The notes beneath the pieces were generated by a model that made no database searches, was not told the DNA's origin, and was given only the letters and a program-made list of their open reading frames with translations. From the NCBI GenBank assembly GCA_026225945.1, contig JAMJFZ010000856.1, positions 496,001 to 560,000 of the forward strand: a DNA stretch of 64,000 nucleotides. The letters run 5' to 3'. Shown piece by piece: positions 62,634-64,000 of this stretch. The stretch's first letter is position 1. Each line of letters starts with the position of its first letter. The DNA is from Cricetomys ansorgei. Taxonomy: Eukaryota > Chordata > Mammalia > Rodentia > Nesomyidae. The position numbers and the translations under genes are program-made.

Positions 62634-62785
62634 ACTTTTTTGAGACAGGGTTTCTCTGTGGTAACTCTGGCTGTCCTGAAACTCACTCTGTAGACTAGGC
62701 TGGCCTTGAGCGCACAGAGATCCACCTGCCTTTGCTTCCCAAGTGCTGGGATTAGAGGCATGTGCACCACCATTGCCTGGCAAAA
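62634..62785 (-). mobile_element. B1 SINE (right)
   Basis: Mirror of 3331-3475. Confidence 0.9.
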
Positions 62786-62893
62786 AAGAAAAAAAAAAAA
62801 TCTAAAAATGTAAATACAAGCCAAATTCACAATACATTCATCCAAAGAATTTATATATAAGATATATACTTCAATTAATAAAATCTACAAATC

Positions 62894-63071
62894 AGGACTC
62901 TTGAGATGGCCTAGTAGGTAAAGGCCCTTATACTCAAATCTGCTGATCTGAGTTCAATACCTGACCCCACAGTGGAAAGAGAGAACCAGCTCTTCAAGTC
63001 TGGCTCTTACCTCTAAACATATGATATGGCATATGTGCCCCCCAAACACACTTATCATGCACACACACTAA
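62894..63071 (+). mobile_element. B2/B3 SINE (right)
   Basis: Mirror of 3000-3187 in sense orientation. Confidence 0.6.
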
Positions 63072-63152
63072 TAATTGATCAATTAATTATTAATTACTTT
63101 TTACAATCTATAAATCAGTAAGAAGAGCAATGAAAGCCCAATTAGAAATTTG

Positions 63153-63320
63153 GCAAGGAGGCAGTGGTGGTGCACACCTTTAATCCCAACACTCAGGAGG
63201 TAGAGGCAAGCAGATCTGAGCTCAAGCTCAGCCTGGTCTACAGAGCGGGTTCCAGGACAGCCCGGGCTACACAGAGAAATCCTATTTTGAAAAACAAAAC
63301 AAAACAAAACAAAACAAAAG
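63153..63320 (+). mobile_element. B1 SINE with CAAAA-repeat tail (right)
   Basis: Mirror of 2755-2937 in sense orientation; tail of repeated AAAAC at 63290-63320. Confidence 0.85.
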
Positions 63321-63689
63321 TTATTATAATCAGGTCTTTCAGAAAAGACTATATCCAAGTGGCCAATATATTTATGCAATATTTATGACCCCTGAGTCAT
63401 AATGGAAACTCAAATTCTAACCTCAGGGTATAACTATTTCATACCCAACAGAATGGCTAGAATTTTAAAGACTGACAGCATCAAATGTTGGTAAAGATGT
63501 GGTAAAACAAGGAGATCCTCACACTGCTGACAATGCATGGTGGACCACCATTGATAAGCAGTATCTGCTAAAGCTTTGTCCTTTGTGGGAGATTCTTCAT
63601 TGCCAACATGACTGCATTGAGAACAGTTTACAAGAATAAAAAAAAAAAAAAAAAAAAAAAACCTATGGTGTGCTTGTGAGAATGCCCCC

Positions 63690-64000
63690 AGAAAGGATTG
63701 ACTAAGGAGGAATGACCTACCCTGAATGTGAGTGATACCACAGGATAGGCTGCATGGAAGAAATAAAAGGGGGGGGATGGAGATAATATCTATTTATCTG
63801 TCTATTTCTCTATCTCTCTTTCTGCTTAAGGTATGCCATGAGCTGAGTAGTCTCTGCCATGTGCTCCTATCATTTACTGCCACATCACAGGCCCAAAAAA
63901 TCCATGGATCCCAAGAATATGGAGTGAAACCTCAGAAACCATGAGCCAAAATAATAATTCCTGCTTTCAATAGATCTCTCAGGTATTTGGTCACAGCAAA
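63690..64000 (+). mobile_element. MaLR-type LTR 3' end (right, cut by window edge)
   Basis: Mirror of 2061-2400, reading gaaaccatgagccaaaataa then caggtatttggtcacagcaa and running off the window. Confidence 0.5.

Larger units (their letters stand above)
34995..64000 (-). repeat. Right arm of giant inverted repeat
   Basis: This is the inverted copy of the left arm. It starts at 34995, which pairs with 26982, and is still matching at 64000, which pairs with about 2079. It is longer than the left arm because it keeps two blocks absent on the left, 54061-56520 and 57369-59225. It lacks the left-only LTR fragment (6930-7052) and the second copy of a 64-bp tandem duplication. Differences include C/T changes at CpG sites, the pattern expected of real divergence rather than of an artificial fold-back read. 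Confidence 0.97.

Overview
The window is rodent nuclear DNA, most likely from a murid (mouse- or rat-like). It is full of B1, B2/B3, B4 and ID-type SINEs, L1 fragments, MaLR-type LTRs and long CA/TG microsatellites. Nothing looks bacterial, and there is no CRISPR array, rRNA gene or operon. The exact species cannot be read from the sequence.

The dominating structure is one very large inverted repeat. The left arm (1-26982) is the reverse complement of the right arm (34995-64000), and the two flank an 8.0-kb unduplicated spacer (26983-34994). Base 64000 pairs with about base 2079, so the repeat continues beyond the right edge and the partner of 1-2078 lies outside the window. By eye, aligned stretches are about 97-98% identical, with scattered substitutions (some at CpG) and small indels. 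The arms differ by two large blocks present only on the right (54061-56520 and 57369-59225). Both contain ancient repeats, so they are best read as deletions in the left arm. A 64-bp tandem duplication is found only on the left.

The only convincing protein-coding element is a short first coding exon inside a CpG island, present once per arm. The left copy (19846-20036, + strand) reads MSFLGSYRKKTSSDGYESLQLVD and on to a GT splice donor. The right copy (41943-42130, - strand) has lost 1 base just after the start and 2 more about 90 bases later, so it is frameshifted across its most protein-like part. Both copies point toward the spacer, so the two transcription units are convergent. I did not recognise the protein and could not identify downstream exons.

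Transposon insertions give an order of events. A 453-bp solo LTR with a 6-bp target duplication sits at the same place in both arms (26013-26465 and 35520-35974), so it predates the duplication. A second LTR family is present as a complete solo LTR at the spacer edge (34494-34954, target duplication cccatc). It is also present as a truncated piece only in the left arm (6930-7052), at one end of the second left-arm deletion. The spacer also carries a hAT-type URR1-like element with an 8-bp target duplication, large CT/CA and CA microsatellites, and a small fold-back. An (AT)n tract lies about 155 bp inside each arm boundary.
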